From assembly GCF_001761385.1 (NCBI RefSeq), contig NZ_CP017476.1, positions 2,407,501-2,471,500 of the forward strand: a DNA stretch of 64,000 nucleotides, read 5' to 3'. Of the stretch, positions 1 to 8,785 are shown in pieces (position 1 is the stretch's first letter; every line of letters begins with the position of its first letter). Source of the DNA: Hydrogenophaga crassostreae. GTDB taxonomy: Bacteria; Pseudomonadota; Gammaproteobacteria; Burkholderiales; Burkholderiaceae_C. The notes below the pieces were generated by a model, which was given only the letters and a program-made list of their open reading frames with translations, was not told the DNA's origin and made no database searches. A program made the translations under genes and the position numbers.

Positions 1-2
1 CT

Positions 3-254
3 CAGCGCTACCTAGGAAATCAAATTTCTGCTCGTCAAGTTGAGAAGGCAATCAAAGACTTGTGCGATTTGAATCTCGTTTCTATACGTGTACATGCCAA
101 CACTAAGACCTATTTCAAAGTGAATCGAGACAAAGTTCTTTCTCTATTGAATCAACCTTTACCGGAACGCATGCCGGGTCTCGATGATTTGAAGTTTCCA
201 TTCCTCGACAAATGGTCAGGTGCTGGAGAAATGCCACAAAGCGAAAGTGCTTAG
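3..254 (+). CDS. 3' end of a gene, possibly STY4528-family ICE replication protein (partial)
   Basis: The frame is open from base 3 to the stop at 254, so the 5' end lies outside the window. The visible 83 residues begin QRYLGNQISARQVEKAIKDL, which looks like a helix-turn-helix or winged-helix tail, and end in an acidic, low-complexity stretch. In SPI-7/PFGI-1-type ICEs the gene just before the PFL_4669/DUF3158 pair is often a replication protein of STY4528 type; that assignment rests on context only. The internal TTG at 60 is not a convincing start. Confidence 0.55.
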   Translation, partial: QRYLGNQISARQVEKAIKDLCDLNLVSIRVHANTKTYFKVNRDKVLSLLNQPLPERMPGLDDLKFPFLDKWSGAGEMPQSESA

Positions 255-299
255 TCCCATCGCAATCAATTCAACTTCAATAAGTTCAAGGAGTAACCC

Positions 300-1439
300 A
301 TGGCCACAACAACACCCAAGCCACAAAGCGCCGCCAAAAAAGTGAGCGCAAAAGATCTCTCAGCAATCGCTCCTGTCAGCGTGCCTGCGGCAAAGAAGAT
401 GCTCTACGCCACCGAATCGAATTCACCATTTGATGATGGCTACAGCATTGCGGGCGAGACCGCCGCCATGGCCGATTTTCTAGCCGACCCAGAACGAAAA
501 CACAATGAGCTTGATCCTGACTACGACCGGTACATAGAGCTGATCGACCGTCAAGACCGTTTGGAAATGATGCAGGCCACCTACCAGTCTCGCAAAGGTG
601 CAGAGGCCGTGGTCGAGCAGAAAGAAGCCATCTCGATGAACTTCCTGGGCTCTTTGGTCGATGAGCAGGTCGACCAGATGGCATTGCACACCAAGGAAGC
701 TTTTCGGATGTTCATGGGTCGCGCCCGCGATCCAGGCAAAGAAGTGCAGCCGATCATCGGTGGAAAGCGGGTTGCTGCGGCATTACGTACCTTGTGGATG
801 CTGACGGCGAACGACAACCCTTACGCCGACTGGGGACTGCTGCGACACGAACAGATTCTCAAGCAGGTGATCAAGGTTCTTGGTGACCACATCAAAGATG
901 CGCAATCCGCGTTGGATCAGCAAAAGACCCGTGGGCTGTCATTTTCAGTGCTGCAGTCGTCAAGCCCTCAAATATTGAACCTTGGATTCAAGTCGCCTTA
1001 TGGCTACGCCATCGCTCAGCTTGTATCGGATTTCGACTATTTCGTTCGGCTGCAAAAGACACTGGAACGCAAGAACTTGCGTTCTGACTCACAGGTGCGG
1101 CAAATCATCACCGAGACCACACGCGTCATTCGTCACGCCTTCAATGAGACCGCGCGCTTTGATCGTTGGCTCATGAGGGACCAAATGAAGGGTTTGTGCC
1201 GGGCTGACTTTGTGCCAGATGGTGATCCAGAGGGTGCCAAGAGAGTTCAGTTTGCGACTGAGGTATTTGGACCATGCCCCTCTGAGGTCTATTCGGCCAA
1301 GCTGCAACCACGGCACTCCCGTCGGTACATCCAGATTTCTCCGGCTGAGCGTGAACTGCTGCAAAAGATCAGCGATGAAATGCTGCGCATGGAGCGTGCT
1401 GCAGAGTCCCAAGAGGCAGATGACACAAAGCTGGTGTGA
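300..1439 (+). CDS. ICE protein, PFL_4669 (TIGR03761)-like
   Basis: This 379-residue soluble protein has no signal peptide or membrane segment. The ATG is preceded by AAGGAG at the right distance. The N-terminal 35 residues are rich in Ala, Pro and Lys and are probably disordered. The middle carries an acidic helical stretch and a GGKRVAAALRTLWMLTANDN segment, which resembles my memory of the PFL_4669 family of integrating conjugative elements. These proteins are replication or partition accessories of unknown mechanism. The DUF3158-like gene follows 4 bases downstream, as expected for this ICE backbone. The family call is from recognition and context, not a search. Confidence 0.65.
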   Translation: MATTTPKPQSAAKKVSAKDLSAIAPVSVPAAKKMLYATESNSPFDDGYSIAGETAAMADFLADPERKHNELDPDYDRYIELIDRQDRLEMMQATYQSRKGAEAVVEQKEAISMNFLGSLVDEQVDQMALHTKEAFRMFMGRARDPGKEVQPIIGGKRVAAALRTLWMLTANDNPYADWGLLRHEQILKQVIKVLGDHIKDAQSALDQQKTRGLSFSVLQSSSPQILNLGFKSPYGYAIAQLVSDFDYFVRLQKTLERKNLRSDSQVRQIITETTRVIRHAFNETARFDRWLMRDQMKGLCRADFVPDGDPEGAKRVQFATEVFGPCPSEVYSAKLQPRHSRRYIQISPAERELLQKISDEMLRMERAAESQEADDTKLV

Positions 1440-1443
1440 AGCA

Positions 1444-2037
1444 ATGGACATGAATCTGCCGCAGTCAACAACACCCGTGGGTGAAAGGGCCTTTGATGAA
1501 AGGGCTGTGTTTGAAAGGGCTTCTGAGGAGGGGAGTACGAGGATTGGACCGATTGTCAATCCAGCGCGTTGGGCGGAGCAGGTCGTGAAAGAACAAGCCT
1601 GTCAAAACCCAGCTGACACAAAAGCCTTTAAGGGTAGGGGCAAATTGCTGGAGTTGCGCCAACTGTTGACGGAGCTTGAGTGCACAGTCATAGCGATGAA
1701 GCACTTGGTTGACATAACCAAGCAGGTTCAGAACTCGCAGATGTACCTGATGCTGCATGTCAAGACGGCTACGGGTTTGACGTTCCTACGATGGCGCGAG
1801 CGCAACGGCGCATGCCGACATGTTCCATGGCCGGAAGTGCAGGATCGAATTGATGCATTCACATCGGACGTAAGGGATTGGTATGGGCAAGCCACTGACC
1901 AGGCTCTGGCGCTGAACGAGCGCCACAAAGAATTGCGCCGTGCAATTGCAACAGCCAGGAAGGTCGTCATGAGGAGTGCCCCATCGGTCTTTGCCCGCTC
2001 CATCGAGGCGCGTTTTCAACCGAGCAAGGGCGGCTGA
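1444..2037 (+). CDS. DUF3158-like ICE protein
   Basis: The ATG at 1444 lies 4 bases after the previous stop, so the genes are probably translationally coupled. The 197-residue product is basic at its C-terminus and has a long helical centre followed by FLRWRERNGACRHVPW, typical of the DUF3158 proteins that follow PFL_4669 in SPI-7/PFGI-1 elements. No catalytic motif is visible. The upstream in-frame extension to 1210 lies inside the previous gene and is rejected. Function in the family is unknown; a role in element replication or maintenance is inferred from synteny. Confidence 0.65.
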   Translation: MDMNLPQSTTPVGERAFDERAVFERASEEGSTRIGPIVNPARWAEQVVKEQACQNPADTKAFKGRGKLLELRQLLTELECTVIAMKHLVDITKQVQNSQMYLMLHVKTATGLTFLRWRERNGACRHVPWPEVQDRIDAFTSDVRDWYGQATDQALALNERHKELRRAIATARKVVMRSAPSVFARSIEARFQPSKGG

Positions 2038-2039
2038 TC

Positions 2040-3371
2040 ATGCTTCTCTATCTGGTGATCTTCATTGAAGGCCTTTGCTCTTTGGGAGCAGAGGTCATCG
2101 CTTTGCGCCGCCTGGTGCCCCACATGGGCAGCTCCATCTTGGTCACAGCGCCGACCATTGGCTTCTTCTTGCTTGCACTTGCGCTGGGTTATGCCAGTGG
2201 CGCAAAGGTCGAGCACGACTTTTCTCGGGTGGTGGGCCGCAACTTTGTCGTGGCCGCCCTGATTGCCGGTGTGGGCCTGTCTGGGGCGGCGACATCGGCC
2301 TTGTTCGAGGTGATTCGACCAGCGATGTTGGCATACCTGGTCTACATGCTTGTGGTCCTGTGTCCCATCGCGTGGTTGCTCGGTCAAACCGTGCCGATCC
2401 TGACAAACCTTTTCCGCCATGAACGTGTGGGTCAGGCGAGTGGCACGGCCTTGTACTGGTCCACCCTGGGCTCGTTCCTTGGGGCCACCGGTCTTTCATT
2501 GCTCGTGATGCAGTGGTTTGGCGTGTCAGCTGCGGTGATGCTGGTGTCCTTGGGCTTGGCGCTAGGCTCCATGCTCCTCACCTTGAACCGCAAATCATGG
2601 CTGTTGGCCAACTTGCTGGTGATGGCCGCGGTGGTCTGGATCAACCAACCTATGGTCGGCGTACTGGCTGATACGGCCTATGCCGAATACAAGGTGGAAC
2701 CCTATGGGGACCGTCCGAACGCACGTCTTTTCAAGGTGAATCAGTCAGGCGCTTCGTTGGTTGAAGAGACCCAGCCTCCGCGATTCGCGCCCTACATTCA
2801 CTACGTTCGAACCATGTTGTTGGGAGATCTTGCTTTGCAAGGCAAGGACATCCTGGTATTGGGTGCGGGCGGATTCACTTTGTCGCACTTTGAGCCGCTC
2901 AACCGATACACCTATGTTGACATCGACCCGGCAATTCGCGGCATTGCTGAAGCACATTTGCTGCGAGGTCGAATCAATGGTCAGTTTGTTGCAGGCGACG
3001 CGCGCAACTTTGTAGACACGACTGAGCAACGGTATTCCGCGATCGTGGTTGATGTCTTCAGCTCACACAACTCCATCCCTGGCCATTTAGCGACACGAGA
3101 GTTCTGGGCGGCGCTCCGAAGGCCCATGCTACCGGGCGCTGTGCTGGTGGCCAATCTGATCCTGGATGGCCGTTTGGAGTCACCCTATGCGCGCAACCTG
3201 TTGGCCACCATCGAGAGTGTTTACGGTCGGTGTTCGGTTGAGGTGATGGCGAAAGACAAACCACTCAGCAATGTGATCGTGGCTTGCTTTCAAAGCAGCG
3301 AACCTCGGGCCGAAACCGTCTACGTGGACGAGCGCAATCAAGCTGATCTTGACCGCGCTCTGAACATGTAG
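2040..3371 (+). CDS. membrane protein fused to spermidine-synthase-like domain
   Basis: The 443 residues split into an N-terminal half of about six or seven hydrophobic helices (residues 1-200, with GxxxG-like packing) and a C-terminal Rossmann-like domain (about 215-430). The latter has an SAM-binding type motif ILVLGAGGFTLSHF, an acidic turn YVDIDP, GDARNF and VVDVFSSHNSIPGH, matching the polyamine-synthase-like fold. The start lies 2 bases after the DUF3158 stop, so it is part of the same operon. Fused membrane/spermidine-synthase-like proteins are widespread and mostly uncharacterised; true aminopropyl transfer is not shown. Its place inside an ICE replication operon is odd. Confidence 0.7.
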   Translation: MLLYLVIFIEGLCSLGAEVIALRRLVPHMGSSILVTAPTIGFFLLALALGYASGAKVEHDFSRVVGRNFVVAALIAGVGLSGAATSALFEVIRPAMLAYLVYMLVVLCPIAWLLGQTVPILTNLFRHERVGQASGTALYWSTLGSFLGATGLSLLVMQWFGVSAAVMLVSLGLALGSMLLTLNRKSWLLANLLVMAAVVWINQPMVGVLADTAYAEYKVEPYGDRPNARLFKVNQSGASLVEETQPPRFAPYIHYVRTMLLGDLALQGKDILVLGAGGFTLSHFEPLNRYTYVDIDPAIRGIAEAHLLRGRINGQFVAGDARNFVDTTEQRYSAIVVDVFSSHNSIPGHLATREFWAALRRPMLPGAVLVANLILDGRLESPYARNLLATIESVYGRCSVEVMAKDKPLSNVIVACFQSSEPRAETVYVDERNQADLDRALNM

Positions 3372-3484
3372 CCATGTGGACCAGATGCCAGACCATGCCG
3401 ATTAACCTCATGATTTTCAAAGAGAAAAGGCCATCTTCTGGGCTGCGTATTTTCCGCAAGCCGGACTTAGAGCTATTTTTCGTT

Positions 3485-3512
3485 CATCAAGATAAGGGTA
3501 GTTATCTTGATG
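3485..3512. promoter_or_regulatory. 11-bp inverted repeat overlapping the recombinase start
   Basis: CATCAAGATAA and TTATCTTGATG form a perfect 11-bp inverted repeat with a 6-base spacer, and the right arm runs into the ATG at 3510. It could be an operator for self-repression, a recombinase arm or core site, or an RNA hairpin that hides the start codon. The sequence shows only the symmetry; the role is inferred. Confidence 0.5.
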
Positions 3513-5465
3513 ATTGATTTCACATCAGCCCACCAACGGCCTGGTCGGCCCCTCGGCAAGGCCGTGGTGACCCGTGAGCAAGGGCTTTGCCTGCACGACA
3601 TCTCGCTCATGCGCGCGGTCGCCCAGGGCGTCGATGCGAGGGCCGCAGCGGATCGCTACTTACCCGAAGTGCATGCCGATGAGAGGGTGATCCAGAGCTA
3701 CTTGCGCCGGATCTCGCGTGAAGCAGCTCAGCTGGTGGCCGACATGGGTGATGTGTCCGCTTCGGAGGCTTTGCTGAAGCGATGCGATCCAAAGCCCGTG
3801 GCTCAAGTGCAGGTGGTGATGCCGTCCCTGGAACAATTCGCCGAAGAAGAGGGGATTGAGGACTTCAGCGAAGCGGAAATCATCGCGCTGTACAAGGAAC
3901 GATTCGCAGAACAGGCCAAGCCTGGCGTTCGGGCGGTGGCCAGCCAACAGGAATTGAACCTGGCCCTTCGGGGGTTGGCCACCGTGCAAAGCAAGGGCAT
4001 GACCTTGCCGCAGCCACTCGATCCCGTATTGCGCTGGTTCAGTGAAGGCCTGTCAGCCCAATTGAGGGGGCAGGGCGTCTTTGTGTTGCACGACCTGATT
4101 CAGGTCATCAACACCCATGGCAAACATTGGTACAAGACGTTTCCCGGCGTGGGCAAAGACCGGGCGCGCCGCCTGGTGGGCTGGCTGGTTGAGCATGAGG
4201 AATATCTGCAGGCTTCGGTGATTCCACGGTGCCGTTGGGACAAGCAGCCTCCGACATCGGGTGGGGTCGTGTCCGTTCAAACACCCTCTCCTGACCTTAT
4301 TGGCCAGGCGCTGGCCACGGTGGGAGGGTTCTCGTTGCGCGCGGATGGCCCAAATGCGATGGCGGCAGGATCTGACGCCGAGGCCGTGAGCAGCTGGCTG
4401 GAGGCCATGAGTTTCAAATCGGAGAATACTCGCACGGCCTATATCCGCGACGTGCACAGGTTGATGTTGTGGGCGCGTGAGCAGGGCAAAACACTGTCAG
4501 GCCTCACCGTATCGGATGCGGCTGCGCACGCGCGCTTTCTGGGCAATCCCCCAGCCCATTGGATGAGTGCGCTGCCGGCGCGGCGTGACACCTTGGACTG
4601 GAAACCCATGCGAGGCCCTTTGTCGGCATCGAGCGCCGCGCGGGCGCTGACCGCAATCGGCCATTTGTTCAGCTTTCTGGTGGAAACCGGCTACCTGGTG
4701 GCCAATCCGTTTTCTCACATCCGAAAAGTAAGGCCAACCGGACCATTGATCGACACCAGACGGTCCTTGACGTCTCGGGAGGTTCAGCATCTGGTGAGCG
4801 TCATTCAAGGCTTGCCAGAGGACGCCACCAAGCGCCGCCTGGTGGCCTTGCTGATGCTATTAGAGTCCACAGGCCTGCGGATTGGCGAGGTTGCTCGCAC
4901 CTGGGGCGATCTGGTGGCCGCACAGGGTGCGCAGTTGGACGAAGAGACCGATTCACAAACCCACTATCTGCGGGTGGTGGGCAAGGGCGAGCGTGAGCGT
5001 TTCATACCGCTTCGACAAGCTGTGATTGATGCGCTGGAGGCCCATCGACGGGATCGGCGGGCCTTGGTTCAGGCTGGCTTGATTCCCGATCTCCCGCAGA
5101 TCGAGGAGCCCTTGATTTCCGTGCTGGAGAAACCCGTGCAGGCTGCGCTGGCCAGCGCATCTGGTGCGTTGTCGCCGGCAGGTCTTCACAGGCTGATCAA
5201 GGCCGTTTTTAAGCAGGCTGCAGATGCCAGCTCAGAGACAGACATGCGCGAGACCTTTGAACACGCCACCTGCCATTGGCTGCGTCACACGTTCGCACAC
5301 ACGGTACTGAAGGCTTCGGGCAAGGATCTGCCCGTGACACAGCAGCTGCTGGGTCACGGGTCGATCTCAACCACGGGCATCTACATCAAGGCGGATATGT
5401 CAGACCGTGTGCGGGCAATCAATGCCATGCCTGATCCTTTCGCAAAGAGCCCGACCACTGGCTGA
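3510..5465 (+). CDS. large tyrosine recombinase/integrase
   Basis: This 651-residue product carries the tyrosine recombinase catalytic set in its last 230 residues: Arg in STGLRIGEVART, a beta-hairpin Lys region in VVGKGERERFIPL, HWLRHTFAH, LGHGSISTTGIYI with the nucleophilic Tyr. A SAM-like core-binding domain lies at about residues 290-400. The N-terminal 280 residues are extra compared with Xer proteins (about 300 residues). Similar large integrase-like genes sit beside ssb in some Burkholderiales ICEs. I chose ATG 3510 over TTG 3507. It need not be the ICE's own att-site integrase. Confidence 0.8.
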   Translation: MIDFTSAHQRPGRPLGKAVVTREQGLCLHDISLMRAVAQGVDARAAADRYLPEVHADERVIQSYLRRISREAAQLVADMGDVSASEALLKRCDPKPVAQVQVVMPSLEQFAEEEGIEDFSEAEIIALYKERFAEQAKPGVRAVASQQELNLALRGLATVQSKGMTLPQPLDPVLRWFSEGLSAQLRGQGVFVLHDLIQVINTHGKHWYKTFPGVGKDRARRLVGWLVEHEEYLQASVIPRCRWDKQPPTSGGVVSVQTPSPDLIGQALATVGGFSLRADGPNAMAAGSDAEAVSSWLEAMSFKSENTRTAYIRDVHRLMLWAREQGKTLSGLTVSDAAAHARFLGNPPAHWMSALPARRDTLDWKPMRGPLSASSAARALTAIGHLFSFLVETGYLVANPFSHIRKVRPTGPLIDTRRSLTSREVQHLVSVIQGLPEDATKRRLVALLMLLESTGLRIGEVARTWGDLVAAQGAQLDEETDSQTHYLRVVGKGERERFIPLRQAVIDALEAHRRDRRALVQAGLIPDLPQIEEPLISVLEKPVQAALASASGALSPAGLHRLIKAVFKQAADASSETDMRETFEHATCHWLRHTFAHTVLKASGKDLPVTQQLLGHGSISTTGIYIKADMSDRVRAINAMPDPFAKSPTTG

Positions 5466-5477
5466 AAGTGTTTTCTC

Positions 5478-5508
5478 AACCTGGCAGGACTGGTGCAACT
5501 GCCGGGTT
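5478..5508 (+). terminator. hairpin between recombinase and ssb
   Basis: AACCTGGCAG and CTGCCGGGTT pair with one wobble or bulge, 14 bases after the recombinase stop and 28 bases before the ssb start. No long T-run follows, so it could be an attenuator, a processing site or a leader element like those of the other backbone genes. Confidence 0.45.
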
Positions 5509-5536
5509 GTTCTAACCGCACCAAGGAGGATGTTTT

Positions 5537-5926
5537 ATGCAAAACATGTTTATCGGCAAAGGGAATTTGGGTAGTTCGCCTGAACTCAAGCGGCTGACTG
5601 GCAAGAACGGTGATTTCGTTGTGGCCACCATGCGCGTGATGTTCGCGCGCTGGGGCCAAAATGCGGAAGGTGCAGTTGAGCAGGTCGGAGGCTTCTGGCG
5701 TGAAGTCGAGATTTACGGTGAAAAAGCAGAGGCCTGCGCCAAACACTTGCGCAAGGGCGCTCGCGTGTTGGTCATCGGCGAGGAACGCGAGTTCATGGCG
5801 AAGGATGAGGATGGCAACGAAGTCCAGGTGATCAAGGTCTCTGCGGACGATGTGGCCCTGCAACTCTCACGCATCGAGTCGATCACTTTTGCGCCCGCGC
5901 GCAGCCGTGAGGAAGCGACGGCCTGA
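5537..5926 (+). CDS. ssb: single-stranded DNA-binding protein
   Basis: The 129-residue product starts NMFIGKGNLGSSPELK, the usual first strand of an SSB OB fold, and continues with VATMRVMFARW, WREVEIYGEKAEACAKHLRKG and a closing VQVIKVSADDVAL. A near-ideal AAGGAGG precedes the ATG. It lacks the long Gly/Pro-rich linker and acidic tip (DDDIPF) of chromosomal SSB, which is common for plasmid and ICE homologues. It would coat single strands during conjugative transfer or replication. Its position fits the ICE backbone. Confidence 0.88.
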   Translation: MQNMFIGKGNLGSSPELKRLTGKNGDFVVATMRVMFARWGQNAEGAVEQVGGFWREVEIYGEKAEACAKHLRKGARVLVIGEEREFMAKDEDGNEVQVIKVSADDVALQLSRIESITFAPARSREEATA

Positions 5927-6002
5927 GGGTCCTTGAATCTCATGTCGTGACGTCCAAAAATAGATGATTCGCCAGTACCTTTCATCACGACACGGAGGCT
6001 CA

Positions 6003-6275
6003 ATGATCCAAAGAAACACAACACCTTCAGGAGCGTTTCGAACACAACCTGTCAGCCAGGACCGCAAGGACGCATTGCTCAAACTGATCCAGGTGGAACC
6101 CGATCACATCGGCAATTTGACCGATGCCACAGGGTGGGGCGAAGAGCAGACCCGCATGACACTGATGCAACTCACTGTGGATGGGCTTGTCAGCCGTCAC
6201 AAGCAAGGCAGTGTGAAGATTTACAAGGCGGTGGCCACCGCAAATAATACAAATCAAAAAGGGACGGCCAAATGA
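6003..6275 (+). CDS. small winged-helix-like protein
   Basis: ATG 6003 has GGAGG 5 to 6 bases upstream, so it is preferred to the in-frame ATG at 5964. The 90-residue product has a compact helical region (DRKDALLKLIQVEPDHIGNL) followed by a recognition-helix-like TGWGEEQTRMTLMQLTVDGLV and a wing SRHKQGSVKIYK. This is typical of small winged-helix DNA-binding proteins. Its stop overlaps the start of the next mini-ORF as ATGA. It may regulate or assist the helicase downstream; that is inference. Confidence 0.65.
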   Translation: MIQRNTTPSGAFRTQPVSQDRKDALLKLIQVEPDHIGNLTDATGWGEEQTRMTLMQLTVDGLVSRHKQGSVKIYKAVATANNTNQKGTAK

Positions 6276-6334
6276 GTACCAATAAGCCAAATCAACGGCA
6301 CCCAGATTCACTTTTTTTCGGGCGTTACGTATGA
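6272..6334 (+). CDS. 20-residue linker ORF coupled to both neighbours
   Basis: ATG 6272 overlaps the stop of the winged-helix gene (ATGA), and its own stop at 6332-6334 overlaps the helicase start at 6331 (ATGA). The peptide begins MSTNKPNQRH and ends FGRYV. No strong Shine-Dalgarno is seen, so ribosomes would have to re-initiate. It may be only a coupling device rather than a functional peptide. Confidence 0.35.
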   Translation: MSTNKPNQRHPDSLFFGRYV

Positions 6335-8355
6335 CCGTCGGTGACCAGGTCATCGCCCACGCTGCTACCTTCACCCCCATCAGCTTGCTGCCACCCGAGC
6401 TGGTGGTCAAGGCCGTCTCAGACGGTCGTCGTCTTGGCCTGCAGCTCTATTTCGTTCGGGGCATGGGCAAAGAGCTGTCTAAGGCCGGAGCTTGCTGGTT
6501 TGCACCCGGTCGCTTGTGGGTGATGGAAGCGGGGAGCGCCGATCAGGCTATGGCCTGGCTCAAGCGGTTGTACCGGGGAGAACATTTGGACGTGGAGGCT
6601 GGCGCTGCGGTCGTCGGTGCCGCGATGCGCGCACCCCAGCCCGACTATTTCACGCAGCGCCTCGATGTGCAGGTGTTTCCACTGGCGAAGGCTGATCCTG
6701 CAAGAGGTCGCTATGCGGTGAGCTTCACCTATGACATGCTGTGTGTCAAAGCCATGCGGTTCCTGGGTGGGCAATTTCATCCCAACGCCAAGGCTTGGCA
6801 GGTGCGCGGAGAGGTCCGCGAGATCCTGCATGCGCTCCAATCTGTGGCTTTGGTAGACGAAGTTCACGTCTTCGTGCATGAGCAGCCCGTGGTGCTCGAA
6901 GACCTGGTGGCCAGTGCTGCCTCCACTTCGCCCATCAAAGTGCCTGCTGCGGTGCCTGAGCCCGGCATGGGCAGTGGGGATGACGATGCCGGCGACGGTG
7001 CAGGGTTCATGTCCGCTGAGCTGGATTCCTCCGAATGCTTTGATGTGGACAGTGCATCGCTTGCCTCTGTCTGTGCGGCCGCAGGCCTGCGGGACTACCA
7101 GGAGGTTGGTGTGCGCCACATGGTGTCGCAGTCAGGGGCCTGTTTGGGCGACGACATGGGCCTGGGCAAAAGCCGTCAGACCGTAGTGGCCACGCGCATG
7201 ATCGCCAAACAGGGCAGGGTGTTGATCCTCTGTCCGGCCAGCCTTCGGATCAACTGGGAGCGCGAGATCCACGCGGTGTACCCCAACGAGGTGGTGGGCA
7301 TCGTGGGCGAGGATCGCCATGCAACCCTGTACGGGTGCCAATGGGTCATTGCGAACTACGAGCGACTGGGTGGCCTGGTGCGAGATCCAGACCTGGCCTT
7401 TGAGGTGATGGCCATTGACGAGGCCCACTACCTCAAAGAACACCAGGCAGGGCGCACGCGCAATGCGTTTGTGCTGGCCACCCGCATTCCCCGGCGCTAC
7501 GTGGTCACCGGCACGCCTTTGCTCAACCGCGAGGTCGAGCTGCACACCTTGCTGCGCATGACCGGACACCAGTTGGGCAGCTTGACCCTCAAAGACTTCA
7601 GAAGGCGGTTTTCTGGCAACAAGGAAAAGCGCGCGGAGCTGGCTGCTGCGCTCCAGGGCTGGATGCTTCGCCGTCGCAAGGATGTGCTCAAAGACCTTGG
7701 CACCAAATCGCGCCAGGTGCGCTACATCTCCCCACCTGAAGGCTTGGGTGCGTACCGGGAAATCTATGCGGACATGTCGTTGTACGTCATGCCCAAGATC
7801 GTCAAGCTGCGCCAGGCGTTGGAGGCCCTCAAGACGCAGTTTTTGATAGAAACCGTCGAGAGCCTTTCAGCGGGCGACAAGATCATCATCTTCTGTGAAT
7901 ACATGGCCACCGTAGAGGCCATGAAAACAGCCTTCAGCGCTGCCGGGATCGGTTGTGTCAGCCTGGTGGGGGCCGATTCGGCCAAACGCCGCCAAGGGGC
8001 CATAGATGCTTTCCAAACCGATCCAGCCGTGACTGTGTTCATCGGAACCACATCGGCTGCAGGTGTGGGCATCACTTTGACTGCTGCAAACTACGTGGCC
8101 TTTGCATCGTTGCCGTGGACGCCTGCCCTCATGCGTCAGGCCGAGGACCGCGCCTACCGCCTGGGGCAGTTGCGTGATGTGATGGTGATCGTGCCTTTGA
8201 TTGAGAACACGTTGGACGACGGTGTTTGGAAGCTCTTACAGAGCAAACAGGAAACCGAAGACGACGTTGTAGAGTCGGTTAGGGCGGCTTTACCCGACGA
8301 ACTGGCGCATGCGGTGGAGTCCGCCAATGCGTCGCTACTTTTGAGGGAAATCTAA
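6331..8355 (+). CDS. SNF2-family DEAH helicase/ATPase with HARP-like N-terminus
   Basis: Of the 674 residues, about 250-660 form an SNF2 motor: LGDDMGLGKSRQTV (Walker A), AIDEAHYLKEH (motif II), VTGTPLLNREVE (motif III), and RQAEDRAYRLGQ (motif VI). The first 180 residues hold two stretches resembling HARP-like modules, each with a pattern such as GGQFHPNAKAWQVRG, as in SMARCAL1-type annealing helicases. An acidic linker follows at about 205-245. It is the last gene of the first backbone block. DNA strand annealing or remodelling during ICE processing is an inference; a defence role is also possible. Confidence 0.8.
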   Translation: MTVGDQVIAHAATFTPISLLPPELVVKAVSDGRRLGLQLYFVRGMGKELSKAGACWFAPGRLWVMEAGSADQAMAWLKRLYRGEHLDVEAGAAVVGAAMRAPQPDYFTQRLDVQVFPLAKADPARGRYAVSFTYDMLCVKAMRFLGGQFHPNAKAWQVRGEVREILHALQSVALVDEVHVFVHEQPVVLEDLVASAASTSPIKVPAAVPEPGMGSGDDDAGDGAGFMSAELDSSECFDVDSASLASVCAAAGLRDYQEVGVRHMVSQSGACLGDDMGLGKSRQTVVATRMIAKQGRVLILCPASLRINWEREIHAVYPNEVVGIVGEDRHATLYGCQWVIANYERLGGLVRDPDLAFEVMAIDEAHYLKEHQAGRTRNAFVLATRIPRRYVVTGTPLLNREVELHTLLRMTGHQLGSLTLKDFRRRFSGNKEKRAELAAALQGWMLRRRKDVLKDLGTKSRQVRYISPPEGLGAYREIYADMSLYVMPKIVKLRQALEALKTQFLIETVESLSAGDKIIIFCEYMATVEAMKTAFSAAGIGCVSLVGADSAKRRQGAIDAFQTDPAVTVFIGTTSAAGVGITLTAANYVAFASLPWTPALMRQAEDRAYRLGQLRDVMVIVPLIENTLDDGVWKLLQSKQETEDDVVESVRAALPDELAHAVESANASLLLREI

Positions 8356-8396
8356 GCTCGTTTCAAAAGCACTCTCAACGTGCTTCGTCGTTACAG

Positions 8397-8422
8397 TAGC
8401 GGTGCTATCAGCAGCACCGCTA
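8397..8422. terminator. hairpin after the helicase gene
   Basis: TAGCGGTGCT and AGCACCGCTA form a perfect 10-bp stem with a 6-base loop, 41 bases after the helicase stop. It has no T-run, so termination is plausible but not certain. Confidence 0.5.
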
Positions 8423-8785
8423 TCGGCAACATCTTTGTCTGCCCAACCAAGATTCCAATGCGAAAAACTCAATGGACTCACTTCGTTTCGCTCTCACTTG
8501 CGGCCGCTGCTGAGCTGGGCACGCCAAAGGCATCTTAAATGCTAATGCTCAAGCAGTCGAAATGAAGGTCAGGAGTGGAGAAGAACGTAGACCCGCAATG
8601 CAGCGATTGCGACCCTTGGTATTCGGCGGCCCAACTTACTGACGGCGTAAAGCAGTCTTAGCAACCGGCGAACGTGTGCCGTGTCAGGCTTGGCAGTTCG
8701 GGCACAGCCGCGTCGGGCTGAGCGCCAAGTCAAACTTGAAGCGCCATATCTGACGTGAAAGGACCAAGCTCACCGTGGAGCGAGC
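8423..8785. other. gene-free spacer with dispersed palindromic scar
   Basis: No credible gene is seen. A 16-base imperfect palindrome GCAATGCAGCGATTGC at 8595-8610 recurs with one change at 50447-50462, also in a gene-free spacer. The stretch probably marks the junction where defence cargo entered the ICE. Confidence 0.4.
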
